A DNA stretch of 64,000 nt from Paramylibacter ulvae (GTDB lineage: Bacteria; Pseudomonadota; Alphaproteobacteria; Rhodobacterales; Rhodobacteraceae): the NCBI RefSeq assembly GCF_014652655.1, contig NZ_BMZF01000003.1, forward strand, positions 186,001 through 250,000, given 5' to 3'. The notes below the pieces were generated by a model. That model did not search any database. It was not told where the DNA came from and saw only the letters and a list, made by a program, of their open reading frames with translations. The position numbers were made by a program, and so were the translations under genes. This document shows positions 8,309 to 17,187 of the stretch, one piece after another; position 1 is the stretch's first letter; each line of letters begins with the position of its first letter.

Positions 8309-9994
8309 ATGTCATCGCGAAAATCTTCAAATTCTGGTGCGTCTGATGTGGCCATCTATTTTCATAATGATGGATTTGACCCCAAGAAAAATACGCTAAA
8401 CGGGCGGCGCATCGCGGGTGAATCGTTTTTGCGTGGATTTATCCAACACGCCGGCACGGATCGATTGTGCGGTGCGGTGGATAACAAAATCCAAGGCGAC
8501 GGATTTCGTGAATTTGTAAAATCCATCGGTTACGATGGCGAGGTCGTCACGCGCATGTTATCGCGCCAAGGGCTGGCAGGGGATGCCAGTGTTTTAAACA
8601 TGCCAGGGCCAAACCTGTCAGAACAGGCTTGGCGGCGGCATCATTTGGGTGGGCGTGCCTTTTCAATCTGTGGAATTACGCACACCACCGCAACCAAACG
8701 CGTGATGCAGGGAATTTTTGATATGCGCTCGGCACCCGTGTTGGAATGGGACGGGATTATTTGCACATCAAACGCGGTGAAAGCATCGGTTGATTATCAA
8801 TTTGATCAAGCGGATCAATTTTTGGAACAACGATTTGGAAAACTGCCCGCACGCCCACAAACCCCTGTGATCCCATTGGGCATTCACAGCAAAGATTTTG
8901 CTCGCGATGAAAATGCACGAAAATCATGGCGTGAACGGTTGAACGTGGGACCCGATGAAATTGTGGTGCTGACGATGTCGCGGCTTAACAGTTTTGGCAA
9001 ATTTGATCCGCTGCCGTTATTTCAGGCACTCGAAATCGCTGCGGGAAATGCCGCGCATAAAGTACATTTTCTGGCCGTTGGTCCATATAGCGATAATGTC
9101 ACCCGCCGTGTGTTTGAAAACGGCGCACAAAAATTGGCTCCAAGCGTGAAGTACCACCATGTTGATGGCACCAAGGAGCCAATGGCCTTGGGGTTATGGT
9201 CCGCCGCGGATATATTCACCCATCCCGTGGATAATATCCAAGAAACATTTGGCCTTGCCCCGGTTGAGGCGATGGCAGCTGGTTTGCCAGTGGTGGTATC
9301 CGATTGGGATGGGTTCAAGGATACGATCACATCAGATGTCGGTGCACGTATCGGCACCTTTGGCCCAAAATCAGGGGCGATGCGCGCCGAAGCATTGCGC
9401 CATTATTTGGGCACAGACAGTTACGCCCAATATATGGGGCAGGTGAGTTTCCAAACCTATATCGACGTTGCCCAGATGGCGGGCGTGTTCACTCAGTTGA
9501 TTAATGATCCCGAATTGCGCAAGAAAATGGGCGCGGCGGGGCGCAAGCGAGCGCAAAATATCTATGACTGGAAAAACGTGATCCCACAGTATCAAGAATT
9601 CTGGGCGGAACTGGATGCACACCGTTTGCACCATCTCAACGAAAATTTTATCTATAAATCCCAATCCGCGCCCGTTGCACTTGATCCCAGTGAGTTATTC
9701 GCCAGCTATCCCACAGATGCGGCGGAATTTGTGGGGCGCGGATTTTGTGCGATTGCAACGGGTGACCCAAAACAATCGGTTTTGGATATGGTGCGATTGC
9801 GTGAAATTCCCGCGTTGAAACGCGCATCGACCAAGGCGGATAATTACGCGGCTGTTTTGGAATATATCCAGAACCAAAAGCGCACATCGTATGAATCCTT
9901 GCAACGCGGTGTTTTTGATATGGATGATACGGTGCTGGATAAATGTTTGATCTGGCTGTTGAAATACAACCTTATTTCTATCGGCAAGGATTAG
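8309..9994 (+). CDS. GT4-type glycosyltransferase with C-terminal extension
   Basis: A 561-residue protein with a GT-B fold glycosyltransferase (group 1, GT4) core. The second Rossmann half is clear: VVLTMSRLNSFGKFDPLP (about residues 210-230), and the nucleotide-sugar motif region APVEAMAAGLPVVVSDWDGF near residues 318-335, with E-x7-E type acid residues. The core ends near residue 440. The last 120 residues are extra; they end in a helical segment (YESLQRGVFDMDDTVLDKC) that I do not recognise. The start lies only 23 bp after the tRNA. GGGCTGGGA stands upstream of the ATG. No neighbouring polysaccharide genes indicate the acceptor. Confidence 0.8.
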   Translation: MSSRKSSNSGASDVAIYFHNDGFDPKKNTLNGRRIAGESFLRGFIQHAGTDRLCGAVDNKIQGDGFREFVKSIGYDGEVVTRMLSRQGLAGDASVLNMPGPNLSEQAWRRHHLGGRAFSICGITHTTATKRVMQGIFDMRSAPVLEWDGIICTSNAVKASVDYQFDQADQFLEQRFGKLPARPQTPVIPLGIHSKDFARDENARKSWRERLNVGPDEIVVLTMSRLNSFGKFDPLPLFQALEIAAGNAAHKVHFLAVGPYSDNVTRRVFENGAQKLAPSVKYHHVDGTKEPMALGLWSAADIFTHPVDNIQETFGLAPVEAMAAGLPVVVSDWDGFKDTITSDVGARIGTFGPKSGAMRAEALRHYLGTDSYAQYMGQVSFQTYIDVAQMAGVFTQLINDPELRKKMGAAGRKRAQNIYDWKNVIPQYQEFWAELDAHRLHHLNENFIYKSQSAPVALDPSELFASYPTDAAEFVGRGFCAIATGDPKQSVLDMVRLREIPALKRASTKADNYAAVLEYIQNQKRTSYESLQRGVFDMDDTVLDKCLIWLLKYNLISIGKD

Positions 9995-10077
9995 ACGAAA
10001 TCGGCCATCTGTGCATAAACTTGTATCTGTAACATCAGTCCCTAGATATAAGGGGATAAATCATTAGCGATGAGGGT

Positions 10078-10545
10078 ATGATGCTATTTAATCTGATATT
10101 GGGTGTGGTTGCGGGGATCGCGTCACGTTATGTGGAAAAACCGCTTGGGGGCGTGATAGAGGAACATTTGGAATTGCCAGAGCCAGATTTGCGTGTCTTG
10201 GCATTTGTCGCCAGCATGCTGATCGCTTCATTGTTGATCGCGATAGCAGGGGCAAACGGGATGCCAATTGTTCTGTTGATCGGCGGTGCATTGGGTATTT
10301 TTGGCAGCCATGTGATGAAATTTGGCCGCGCACAAAAAGATGTGTTTCAGCAAAAACTGGATGAACGCAAAGCAAACGCGGGCAATGCAACACCATATCG
10401 CGCCGAAGATGTGAACCAAGACGTTGCCGATGCGGTTGACGAAGCTGTTGAGGCCGCGAAAGAGGCATCAACCAAATCCAGCCGTGCGGTGAAAAAAACG
10501 GCAGCCAAGAAAACAACGCCGAAAAAGCCAGCAGCGAAAAAATAA
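10078..10545 (+). CDS. Small membrane protein with histone-like Lys/Ala tail
   Basis: A 155-residue protein of unknown function. It has two hydrophobic segments (residues about 3-20 and 39-82, the latter likely forming two helices around LAFVASMLIASLLIAIAG and MPIVLLIGGALGIFGS), then a helical linker, and from about residue 125 a tail rich in lysine, alanine, threonine and proline (KKTAAKKTTPKKPAAKK), similar in composition to bacterial histone H1-like proteins. A membrane-anchored nucleic-acid or polyanion binder is conceivable but unproven. The gene is single, followed by a strong terminator. Confidence 0.7.
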   Translation: MMLFNLILGVVAGIASRYVEKPLGGVIEEHLELPEPDLRVLAFVASMLIASLLIAIAGANGMPIVLLIGGALGIFGSHVMKFGRAQKDVFQQKLDERKANAGNATPYRAEDVNQDVADAVDEAVEAAKEASTKSSRAVKKTAAKKTTPKKPAAKK

Positions 10546-10570
10546 GTCGTTTTCAAACTGACTAATTTTT

Positions 10571-10603
10571 AAAAAGGGTAGCAATTGCTGCCCTTTTATT
10601 TTG
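10571..10603 (+). terminator. Rho-independent terminator
   Basis: Hairpin 10576-10593 (GGGTAGC, loop AATT, GCTGCCC; one G-T pair), preceded by an A-run and followed by TTTTATTTT. It closes the transcript of the Lys/Ala-tail membrane protein. Confidence 0.9.
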
Positions 10604-10731
10604 CATAGATGTTACGTTAAGTTATGCGTTCAGCGCATATCGACTTTGCGATTTGAATTGTTGTGCATCGCACCATCAAGGCCCATATTCAAGGTAACAA
10701 AACACACGACAACCAAGAAAGGAATGTCACA

Positions 10732-10947
10732 ATGGCACAAGTAGCAACAACAACCGCATCAGTTCGCGACATCGCAGTATCAGTATTATCTTCTATCGGT
10801 AACTGGTTTATCAAAGTTGGCGAAGCACATTCACGTTCTTCTAAATTCGAAGAAATGAACAACCTGACAGACGTCGAATTGGCAACAAAATACGGTATTA
10901 ACCGCGATCAAATCGCTGCTTATATCTTTCGTGACCGCATGATCTAA
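10732..10947 (+). CDS. DUF1127 small protein
   Basis: A 71-residue protein. The C-terminal half carries the DUF1127 pattern (MNNLTDVELATKYGINRDQI, residues 41-60, then AAYIFRDRM), an arginine/aspartate-bearing helical motif. DUF1127 proteins in alphaproteobacteria take part in stress and phosphate responses; in Rhodobacter a 71-residue member (CcaF1) binds RNA. Start chosen at 10732, where AGAAAGGA precedes the ATG, although the frame is open from 10663. It is monocistronic and followed by two terminator-like hairpins in series. Confidence 0.85.
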   Translation: MAQVATTTASVRDIAVSVLSSIGNWFIKVGEAHSRSSKFEEMNNLTDVELATKYGINRDQIAAYIFRDRMI

Positions 10948-10965
10948 TCCGATCATTCGTTCATG

Positions 10966-10999
10966 AAAAAGGCGGGCAAATTGCCCGCCTTTTCTATTT
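10966..10999. terminator. Bidirectional terminator
   Basis: Nine-base arms GGCGGGCAA and TTGCCCGCC (10971-10989) with A-run on the left and T-rich sequence on the right. It can stop the DUF1127 transcript on the plus strand and the convergent beta-oxidation operon on the minus strand. Confidence 0.9.
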
Positions 11000-11005
11000 T
11001 ATGAT

Positions 11006-11026
11006 GGGGCTTTCGCCCCTTTTTTT
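11006..11026 (+). terminator. Second terminator after DUF1127 gene
   Basis: GGGGC, loop TTTC, GCCCC followed by seven Ts. It overlaps the stop codon of the convergent FadB-like gene, so it acts as a backstop for rightward transcription. Confidence 0.8.
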
Positions 11027-13232
11027 ATGCGGCTTTTTCAACCTTTGGGCCGTATTTTCCGTAAAATGTTTCACCTGATGCAGCCAGATCGCGCAACATT
11101 TGCGGTGTCGTGAAACGCTCGCCATATGTTTTGGTCAAACCATCACAGATTTCCACAGCCTTTTCTGCCCCGATCATATCCAACCAGCTGAACGGGCCAC
11201 CAGACCATGGCATAAAGCCCCAGCCAAGGATCGCGGCAACGTCGCCTTCGCGGATATCCATCAACACACCATCTTCAAAGCTACGCACTGCTTCCAAAAC
11301 CTGTGCCATCGCCAAACGGTGTTGAACGGTGGTCAGATCAAGCGCATCTTCGGTCACAGGCCATTCGCGGCGCAGACCTTCCCAGATGCCGATACGTTTG
11401 CCTTTTTCGTCATAGGCATAGAAACCAGCGTTGTTTTTACGCCCCATGCGTTCTTCTTCGAACAATTTGAACAAGATGCCTTCGGCCTCTGTCGCTTTGT
11501 AATCATCGCCAAGTGCGGCTTGTGTTGCCTTGATGATTTTCACTGACAGGTCGATGGAAACCTCGTCCGCCAATTGCAATGGGCCAAGCGGCATACCAAG
11601 CAATTTTGCAGCGTTTTCGATCAATGCCGGTTCCACACCCTCGGCCAACATTGTGATACCTTCGTTCACATATGGCAGGATACAACGGTTGGCATAGAAG
11701 AAACGCTCGTCATTCACAACGATCGGTGTTTTCTTGATTTGCGCCACGAAATCCAACGCTTTGGCCACTGCTTCATCGCCAGTGTTTTTACCTTTGATGA
11801 TTTCGACCAAATTCATTTTGTGAACAGGGCTGAAAAAGTGGATGCCGATGTAACGGTTATCATCGCGGCTGGCCTTGGCCAATTCGGTGATTGGCAATGT
11901 GGATGTGTTGGTTGCAAAAATTGCATCCGCTTCCAATTGCGCCTCTGCGTCTTTGGTGACACCTGCTTTGACTGTTGGGTCTTCGAACACGGCCTCGACG
12001 ATCAAATCACAACCCTTAAGCGCTGCGTAATCTGGTGTTGCTGTCAAACGGCCAAGGATTTCTGCTTTCTTCTCTGGTGTTACCTTTTTGCGTTTCACAC
12101 CTTCATCAAGCAAACCTTCCACTGTGGCATAACCACGATCCGCCGCTTCTTGGTCGCGGTCCAGCAATACAACTTCGATCCCGACTTTGGCGGATACGAA
12201 TGCAATGCCTGCACCCATCATGCCCGCACCCAGAACACCCAATTTTTTGACTTTCATGTCAGGCACGCCAGCAGGGCGCACGGCACCTTTTTCAAGCGCT
12301 TGTTTGGATGTGAACAACGTGTTGATCATCGCGGATGATGATGGGTTCATCAAAACCTTGGTGAACCAACGTGTTTCGATTTTGATCGCGGTATCGAAAG
12401 GTACTTGCGCACCTTCGTAAATTGCAGACAACAATGCTTTGGCCGCTGGATAAACGCCTTGGGTATTGTAATGCACCATTGCGGATGCGCCAACATAGTT
12501 CATGAAACCAGCAGGGTGATACGGTGCACCACCTGGCATTTTGAAACCTTTTTGATCCCAAGGTTTCACGATATCCGCATCCGTTGCGTTCAAAACCCAT
12601 TCTTTGGCTTTGGCCAGCAATTCATCGGCAGGCACTACTTCGTCAACCAAACCAATTTTTTGTGCTTTGATTGGGTCATGCAATTTGCCCTGCAACAGGA
12701 TTGGTGACACGGTCATCATATCCATTTTGCGTGACAGGCGCGTAGTACCACCTGCGCCTGGGAAAATGCCGACCATGATTTCTGGCAGACCTATTTTTGC
12801 CTTTGGGTTATCCGCGGCGAAAATGCGATGACATGCCAATGGAATTTCATAACCAATACCAAGTGCAGTACCCGGCAGAGCCGCTGCGATTGGTTTACCA
12901 CCCTTGTTGGTTTTTGGGTCCATGCCCGCCCGCTCGATTTTACGTGTGATGCGGTGAAAATTCATGATCCCGTCAAACAGACCTTGAGCGGGGTTATCAC
13001 CCGCCATTTCGGCCATTTTCTTGATCACGTTCAAATCCATGCCGCCAGCGAAATCTTTCTTGGCGGATGTGATAACCACACCTTTGACTGCATCATCGGC
13101 CAATGCTTTGTCAACCAATGCGTCCAATTCGGCCGTGCCTTCAAGGTTCAGCACGTTCATGGATTTGTTGGGCAAATCCCATGTGATTGTGGCAACGCCG
13201 TCGCCGTCTACGTCATAATGAAAATCTGTCAT
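11025..13232 (-). CDS. FadB/FadJ-like fatty acid oxidation multienzyme
   Basis: A 735-residue protein that joins enoyl-CoA hydratase and L-3-hydroxyacyl-CoA dehydrogenase, two successive steps of beta-oxidation. Residues 1 to about 190 are crotonase-like, with LPGTALGIGYEIPLACHRI for the oxyanion hole and acidic residues further on (LPEIMVGIFPGAGG). From about residue 330 a Rossmann domain (KKLGVLGAGMMGAGIAFVSA) binds NAD, with IGIHFFSPVHKMNLVEIIKG carrying the catalytic histidine. C-terminal 3HCDH helices follow. AGGGAAGAG precedes the ATG. It is the last gene of an operon after thiolase and cupin genes and ends at a bidirectional terminator. Family call is secure; FadB versus FadJ naming is not. 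Confidence 0.93.
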   Translation of the reverse strand: MTDFHYDVDGDGVATITWDLPNKSMNVLNLEGTAELDALVDKALADDAVKGVVITSAKKDFAGGMDLNVIKKMAEMAGDNPAQGLFDGIMNFHRITRKIERAGMDPKTNKGGKPIAAALPGTALGIGYEIPLACHRIFAADNPKAKIGLPEIMVGIFPGAGGTTRLSRKMDMMTVSPILLQGKLHDPIKAQKIGLVDEVVPADELLAKAKEWVLNATDADIVKPWDQKGFKMPGGAPYHPAGFMNYVGASAMVHYNTQGVYPAAKALLSAIYEGAQVPFDTAIKIETRWFTKVLMNPSSSAMINTLFTSKQALEKGAVRPAGVPDMKVKKLGVLGAGMMGAGIAFVSAKVGIEVVLLDRDQEAADRGYATVEGLLDEGVKRKKVTPEKKAEILGRLTATPDYAALKGCDLIVEAVFEDPTVKAGVTKDAEAQLEADAIFATNTSTLPITELAKASRDDNRYIGIHFFSPVHKMNLVEIIKGKNTGDEAVAKALDFVAQIKKTPIVVNDERFFYANRCILPYVNEGITMLAEGVEPALIENAAKLLGMPLGPLQLADEVSIDLSVKIIKATQAALGDDYKATEAEGILFKLFEEERMGRKNNAGFYAYDEKGKRIGIWEGLRREWPVTEDALDLTTVQHRLAMAQVLEAVRSFEDGVLMDIREGDVAAILGWGFMPWSGGPFSWLDMIGAEKAVEICDGLTKTYGERFTTPQMLRDLAASGETFYGKYGPKVEKAA

Positions 13233-13256
13233 ATTCTCTTCCCTTTCGATGGGTGC

Positions 13257-13715
13257 TCACAAAGGTGAGCCATCCTTGCGCATAAAGTTATAGGAACCGT
13301 CCTTTACCTCTAACTTCATGTCGATGTCTGAATAGGTTGCTGTTTCTGTCGGGGCCTTGGTGCCAACCACCAGAAAACGCGCCTCGCTATCCGTTTTGTT
13401 GATAAAATGGTGACCATTCGCATCGCCCGCAGGAAATGCTGCACAGTCGCCAACGTTCATTTTGGTTTCGCCGTGATCGTCGATCAACGTCACAATACCA
13501 TCCGTGACCATGACAAATTCGTCTTCCTTCAAATGCCAATGGCGCAATGATGATTTCGCCCCTGGTTCAAGGATGACAAGATTGGCGCCAAATTGGGTCA
13601 ACCCACCCGCATCCCCCAAACGCAACGATGTGCGCCCCACCATTTCAGCGGCCAGAGGATCGGGATAGATCGAACCCGTTTTCACAGGCACCGTATCAAG
13701 GTCAAGTTTTGGCAT
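13257..13715 (-). CDS. Cupin-domain protein inside the beta-oxidation operon
   Basis: A 152-residue protein with a single cupin barrel. The first motif is [16 protein letters not shown] (two histidines plus glutamate, a likely metal site), the second is [15 protein letters not shown]. Start at 13715 is fixed by a TAATG overlap with the thiolase stop, meaning translational coupling. It lies between thiolase and the FadB-like gene on the same transcript. Cupins vary too much in function to name a reaction; a small-molecule enzyme, thioester-related protein or sensor are all possible. Confidence 0.85.
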   Translation of the reverse strand: MPKLDLDTVPVKTGSIYPDPLAAEMVGRTSLRLGDAGGLTQFGANLVILEPGAKSSLRHWHLKEDEFVMVTDGIVTLIDDHGETKMNVGDCAAFPAGDANGHHFINKTDSEARFLVVGTKAPTETATYSDIDMKLEVKDGSYNFMRKDGSPL

Positions 13716-14926
13716 TATACGCGTTCGATAATGGTTGCTGCACCCATGCCAGAACCGATGCACAATGTTGCAAGACCGGTTTCTTTGTCGCTGCGCTCCA
13801 TTTCATCGAGCAACGTGCCAAGGATCATCGCACCCGTCGCACCCAATGGATGACCCATCGCGATTGCGCCGCCGTTAACGTTCAGCTTGCCATGATCAAC
13901 ATTGAAATGCGTCATGAAACGCAGAACAACAGATGCGAATGCTTCGTTCACCTCGAACAAATCAATGTCGCCAATGTTCATGCCTGAATCGCGCAGGATT
14001 TTTTCCGTTACGGGAACGGGGCCTGTCAACATGATGGTTGGGTCAGTGCCGATTTTTGCGGTTGAACGAAAACGTGCACGTGGTTTCAAACCATTTGCTT
14101 CGCCAAACTCTTTGTTACCGATCAAAACAGCCGCCGCACCATCAGAAATCGCAGATGAATTGCCCGCGTGGTGAACGTGATTGATGCGTTCCAGTTCTGG
14201 GTATTTCATCAATGCGACTTTATCAAAACCAGGCATGGTTTCGCCCATGTCTTTGAATGATGGGCGCAATGAACCCAAACCTTGCATATCTGTTGGACGA
14301 ATTTGTTCATCCACACCCAAAATGTCCAAACCGTTTTGGTCTTTCAACATGATGCGTGATTTATCGAAATGCCCTGCTTTGGTCGCAGCCGCTGCACGTT
14401 TTTGGCTTTCAACTGCGTATGCATCACAATCGTCACGGGTGAACCCGTATTTGGTTGCGATGATGTCTGAACTGATACCCTGTGGTACGAAATATGCTTT
14501 CATAGCCAAATATGGGTCAACGGCGATTGCACCACCGTCCATGCCCATTGGCACGCGGCTCATGCTTTCAACACCACCAGCGATATATGCGTTACCCGCA
14601 CCGCCGCGCACTTGGTTTGCGGCCATGTTCACTGCTTCCAAACCGGATGCACAGAAACGGTTTACGGAAACGCCTGGAACGCTTTCGTCCAGATCGGAAT
14701 ATAAAACCGCAGAACGCGCCAGACATGCACCTTGTTCGCCAACTTGGGTCACATTGCCCCAAATTACGTCTTCGATTTGCGATGTATCTGTCAGGTTATT
14801 GCGCTTTGCTGTTTCGTTCAGCACTTCCGCAGATAGGCGCACAGCAGTCACTTCGTGCAAGCTGCCGTCTTTTCTGCCTTTGCCCCGTGGGGTTCGAATT
14901 GCATCATAGATATAGGCGTCTGTCAT
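13715..14926 (-). CDS. Acetyl-CoA C-acyltransferase (thiolase, FadA-like)
   Basis: A 403-residue thiolase that cleaves 3-ketoacyl-CoA to acetyl-CoA and a shortened acyl-CoA. Seen in the sequence: [15 protein letters not shown] at the N-terminus, the acylated cysteine in [13 protein letters not shown] near residue 92, the active-site histidine motif [15 protein letters not shown], and the C-terminal cysteine loop CIGSGMGAA. Start at 14926 is chosen because AGAGGG lies upstream; a longer open frame to 15037 has no such site. First gene of the thiolase - cupin - FadB-like operon. Confidence 0.93.
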   Translation of the reverse strand: MTDAYIYDAIRTPRGKGRKDGSLHEVTAVRLSAEVLNETAKRNNLTDTSQIEDVIWGNVTQVGEQGACLARSAVLYSDLDESVPGVSVNRFCASGLEAVNMAANQVRGGAGNAYIAGGVESMSRVPMGMDGGAIAVDPYLAMKAYFVPQGISSDIIATKYGFTRDDCDAYAVESQKRAAAATKAGHFDKSRIMLKDQNGLDILGVDEQIRPTDMQGLGSLRPSFKDMGETMPGFDKVALMKYPELERINHVHHAGNSSAISDGAAAVLIGNKEFGEANGLKPRARFRSTAKIGTDPTIMLTGPVPVTEKILRDSGMNIGDIDLFEVNEAFASVVLRFMTHFNVDHGKLNVNGGAIAMGHPLGATGAMILGTLLDEMERSDKETGLATLCIGSGMGAATIIERV

Positions 14927-15044
14927 AATAGCCCTCTTTAGTGTGAATTGAGCCGCGTCAGAAACGCGAGATTGCTGGCGACATAAAACAGTGTGAACCC
15001 TGCAAGGCGCAAGGTGTAATTTGGCAGAATCGCTCAATTAGACG

Positions 15045-15060
15045 TTACGTTCTTACGTTC
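15045..15060. repeat. Tandem 8-bp repeat in the divergent beta-oxidation / monooxygenase promoter region
   Basis: TTACGTTC occurs twice back to back, within a stretch bounded by GACGT (15041) and ACGTC (15061). It lies 118 bp upstream of the thiolase start and about 75 bp upstream of the monooxygenase start, a place where a repressor of fatty-acid genes would be expected to bind. Confidence 0.45.
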
Positions 15061-15133
15061 ACGTCATCGTTTGCGCAATAAATTGACCTTTTCCGCTGGT
15101 TGGTGAATGTGGTGCGACAAAGGAAAGAATCTT

Positions 15134-16318
15134 ATGAAAGCAGTGATCGTTGGGGCGGGAATTGGCGGCATAGCTTCGGCGTTGGCCTTGGCAATGCGTG
15201 GCTGGGATATAACGGTGCTGGAACGCGCGGCCAATATCGGCGAGGTTGGCGCGGGGCTTCAGATCAGTCCAAATGGGCTAAAGGTTTTGCATGCGCTCGG
15301 CGTGACACCGTTTATTGAAAACAAATGGTTTGAACCCGAACGTATCGAATTGCGCGTGGGGCGCACAGGGCGACGTATTTTTCAAATTCCAATAAAGAAT
15401 CAGGCGCAAAAACGGTGGGGTGCCAAATATGTGCAAATTCACCGCGTTGATCTGTTGGATGGTTTGCTGGCGGCGTTAATCGCGCGCGCGGGTGATGTGG
15501 TGCAAACCGATTGCCATGTCACGGGGTATACAAATGCGCATGGAACGCCATCCGCGATCTGTGCCGATGGTCGCATGTTTGATGCTGACCTTATTATTGG
15601 GGCGGATGGAATACGTTCAGAAATTCGCGCCCAAATGATCGGCCCTGATAAACCGCGTTTCACTGGAAACACTGCATGGCGCAGCGTTGTGCCCATGGAT
15701 CAACTGGGCGAAAATGTACCACCTTCTGCGGGGTGTATTTGGGCGGGATCTTCGCGCCACGCTGTCACCACGCGCATTCGCGCGGGCAGGGTGGCCAATT
15801 TTGTAGGCATCGTTGAAACCGATGATTGGACCCGTGAAGGTTGGTCTGTTCAGGGTGAAAAATCACACGCCTTGGCCGATTTTGATGGTTGGGACCCAAT
15901 TATTCAAACGATCATCGAAAAATCGCCCAATATGTTTCGCTGGGCGCTGTTTGATCGTGCGCCGCTAAAACAATGGTCGGATGGTAATGTGGTGTTGCTG
16001 GGTGATGCGGCGCACCCGATGCTACCATCAATGGCACAAGGTGCCGTGCAAGCCATCGAAGATGCCTATATCTTGGCGGATACCGTATCAAGCGCACCAA
16101 GTATCGCAAACGGGTGTTCGCATTATTTTGAAAAACGCATCAAACGCACGGCCAACATTCAATCGATCTCGGCACGCAATTTGCGCATGTTCCATCGACG
16201 TGGCAAGCTGACACAATGTTTAACATATGCCCCACTTTGGGCAGTGGGGCAGGTGGCACCAAGAATGTTGCTTGCGAAAAATGATTGGATTTACGGGCTT
16301 GATCCCACTCAGACTTGA
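15134..16318 (+). CDS. FAD-dependent monooxygenase (salicylate hydroxylase-like)
   Basis: A 394-residue class A flavoprotein monooxygenase. It has the FAD GxGxxG motif at the extreme N-terminus (AVIVGAGIGGIASALALAMR), the DG motif (LIIGADGIRSEIR) near residue 155, and the GD motif (NVVLLGDAAHPMLPSMAQG) near residue 285. This is the layout of salicylate 1-hydroxylase and 3-hydroxybenzoate 6-hydroxylase relatives, which hydroxylate aromatic acids using NAD(P)H. AAAGGAAAG precedes ATG 15134. It faces away from the thiolase operon and its stop abuts the stop of a convergent SDR gene. Substrate not determinable. Confidence 0.85.
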   Translation: MKAVIVGAGIGGIASALALAMRGWDITVLERAANIGEVGAGLQISPNGLKVLHALGVTPFIENKWFEPERIELRVGRTGRRIFQIPIKNQAQKRWGAKYVQIHRVDLLDGLLAALIARAGDVVQTDCHVTGYTNAHGTPSAICADGRMFDADLIIGADGIRSEIRAQMIGPDKPRFTGNTAWRSVVPMDQLGENVPPSAGCIWAGSSRHAVTTRIRAGRVANFVGIVETDDWTREGWSVQGEKSHALADFDGWDPIIQTIIEKSPNMFRWALFDRAPLKQWSDGNVVLLGDAAHPMLPSMAQGAVQAIEDAYILADTVSSAPSIANGCSHYFEKRIKRTANIQSISARNLRMFHRRGKLTQCLTYAPLWAVGQVAPRMLLAKNDWIYGLDPTQT

Positions 16319-17083
16319 TTAATCTGCGGTCCAGCCACCATCAATTAACAATGACGTACCCGTCACCATCGCGCTGGCGTCACTTGCCAAAAACACCGCG
16401 GCACCCATGATATCCGAAACCTCGCCCACGCGACCGAGTTTGATTTTCGACATCACCCATGCTTCTTTTTCGGGATCATCAAATGTGGCTTTGGTCAATG
16501 GTGTGCGAATGAATGTCGGGCAAATGGTGTTCACACGAATGCCCAGCTTACCCCATTCAATCGCCATGGATTTTGTGAACCCTTCGACCGCGTGTTTCGT
16601 GCTGCAATAAATAGCGCGATCAATGCCGCCCACATGTGCCATCTGTGATGAAATGTTGATCAGGCTGCCAGACTTGCCCGCCGCAATCAAACCCTTGGCC
16701 ACGGCTTGGGTCAAAAAATACGCGCCCTTGATATTCAGATCACTGACCGCGTCAAAATCATCGGGGGTGGTTTTTGTGGCCTCGCTATGACGGGCCAAAC
16801 CAGCGGAGTTGATTAATATGTCAAACGGGCCGTGATCCGCGACTTGTTTGGCCGTGTTTTCAACATCGCCAATATCCATGACCAATGCTTCAATTTCCCA
16901 ACCTTCGGCGCGCATTTGTGTTGCGATATCTTGCAATCGATCCGCACCTCGTGCGGCAATGGTCACATTTGCGCCAGCCTCGGCAAGTGCTACAGCACAG
17001 CCAAGCCCGATGCCCGAACTTGCCCCCGTCACCAAGGCGCGTTTGCCGTCTAGACGAAATGATGGGGTTTTGGGCAATGTCAT
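16319..17083 (-). CDS. SDR-family oxidoreductase
   Basis: A 254-residue classical short-chain dehydrogenase. NAD(P)-binding GASSGIG at residues about 20-26, NSAG near residue 90, catalytic serine in INISSQ, and YCSTK (Y-x3-K) near residue 160 are all intact; the C-terminus ends in LLIDGGWTAD. It resembles gluconate 5-dehydrogenase and related sugar or polyol dehydrogenases, but the same pattern covers many substrates. An arginine follows the second strand (AARGADR), favouring NADP(H). AAAGGA precedes the start. Probably a single gene. Confidence 0.85.
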   Translation of the reverse strand: MTLPKTPSFRLDGKRALVTGASSGIGLGCAVALAEAGANVTIAARGADRLQDIATQMRAEGWEIEALVMDIGDVENTAKQVADHGPFDILINSAGLARHSEATKTTPDDFDAVSDLNIKGAYFLTQAVAKGLIAAGKSGSLINISSQMAHVGGIDRAIYCSTKHAVEGFTKSMAIEWGKLGIRVNTICPTFIRTPLTKATFDDPEKEAWVMSKIKLGRVGEVSDIMGAAVFLASDASAMVTGTSLLIDGGWTAD

Positions 17084-17187
17084 ATCGCAATCCTTTTTGG
17101 TGGAAACTTGCGCAGAATGAACATCGGGTCAAGCATGGACTTGGCGCATCAATTGCGGTTTAAACCGTCAACGGCAAAGGAAAATCC

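Noticed and set aside
11574-12338. Long plus-strand open frame (254 codons) opposite the FadB-like gene
   Set aside because: It is antisense to a strongly conserved coding sequence, is rich in histidine, cysteine and phenylalanine as expected for a shadow frame, and has no ribosome-binding site.
14181-14909. Plus-strand open frame (242 codons) opposite the thiolase gene
   Set aside because: Shadow of the thiolase; composition rich in serine and proline and no recognisable domain.
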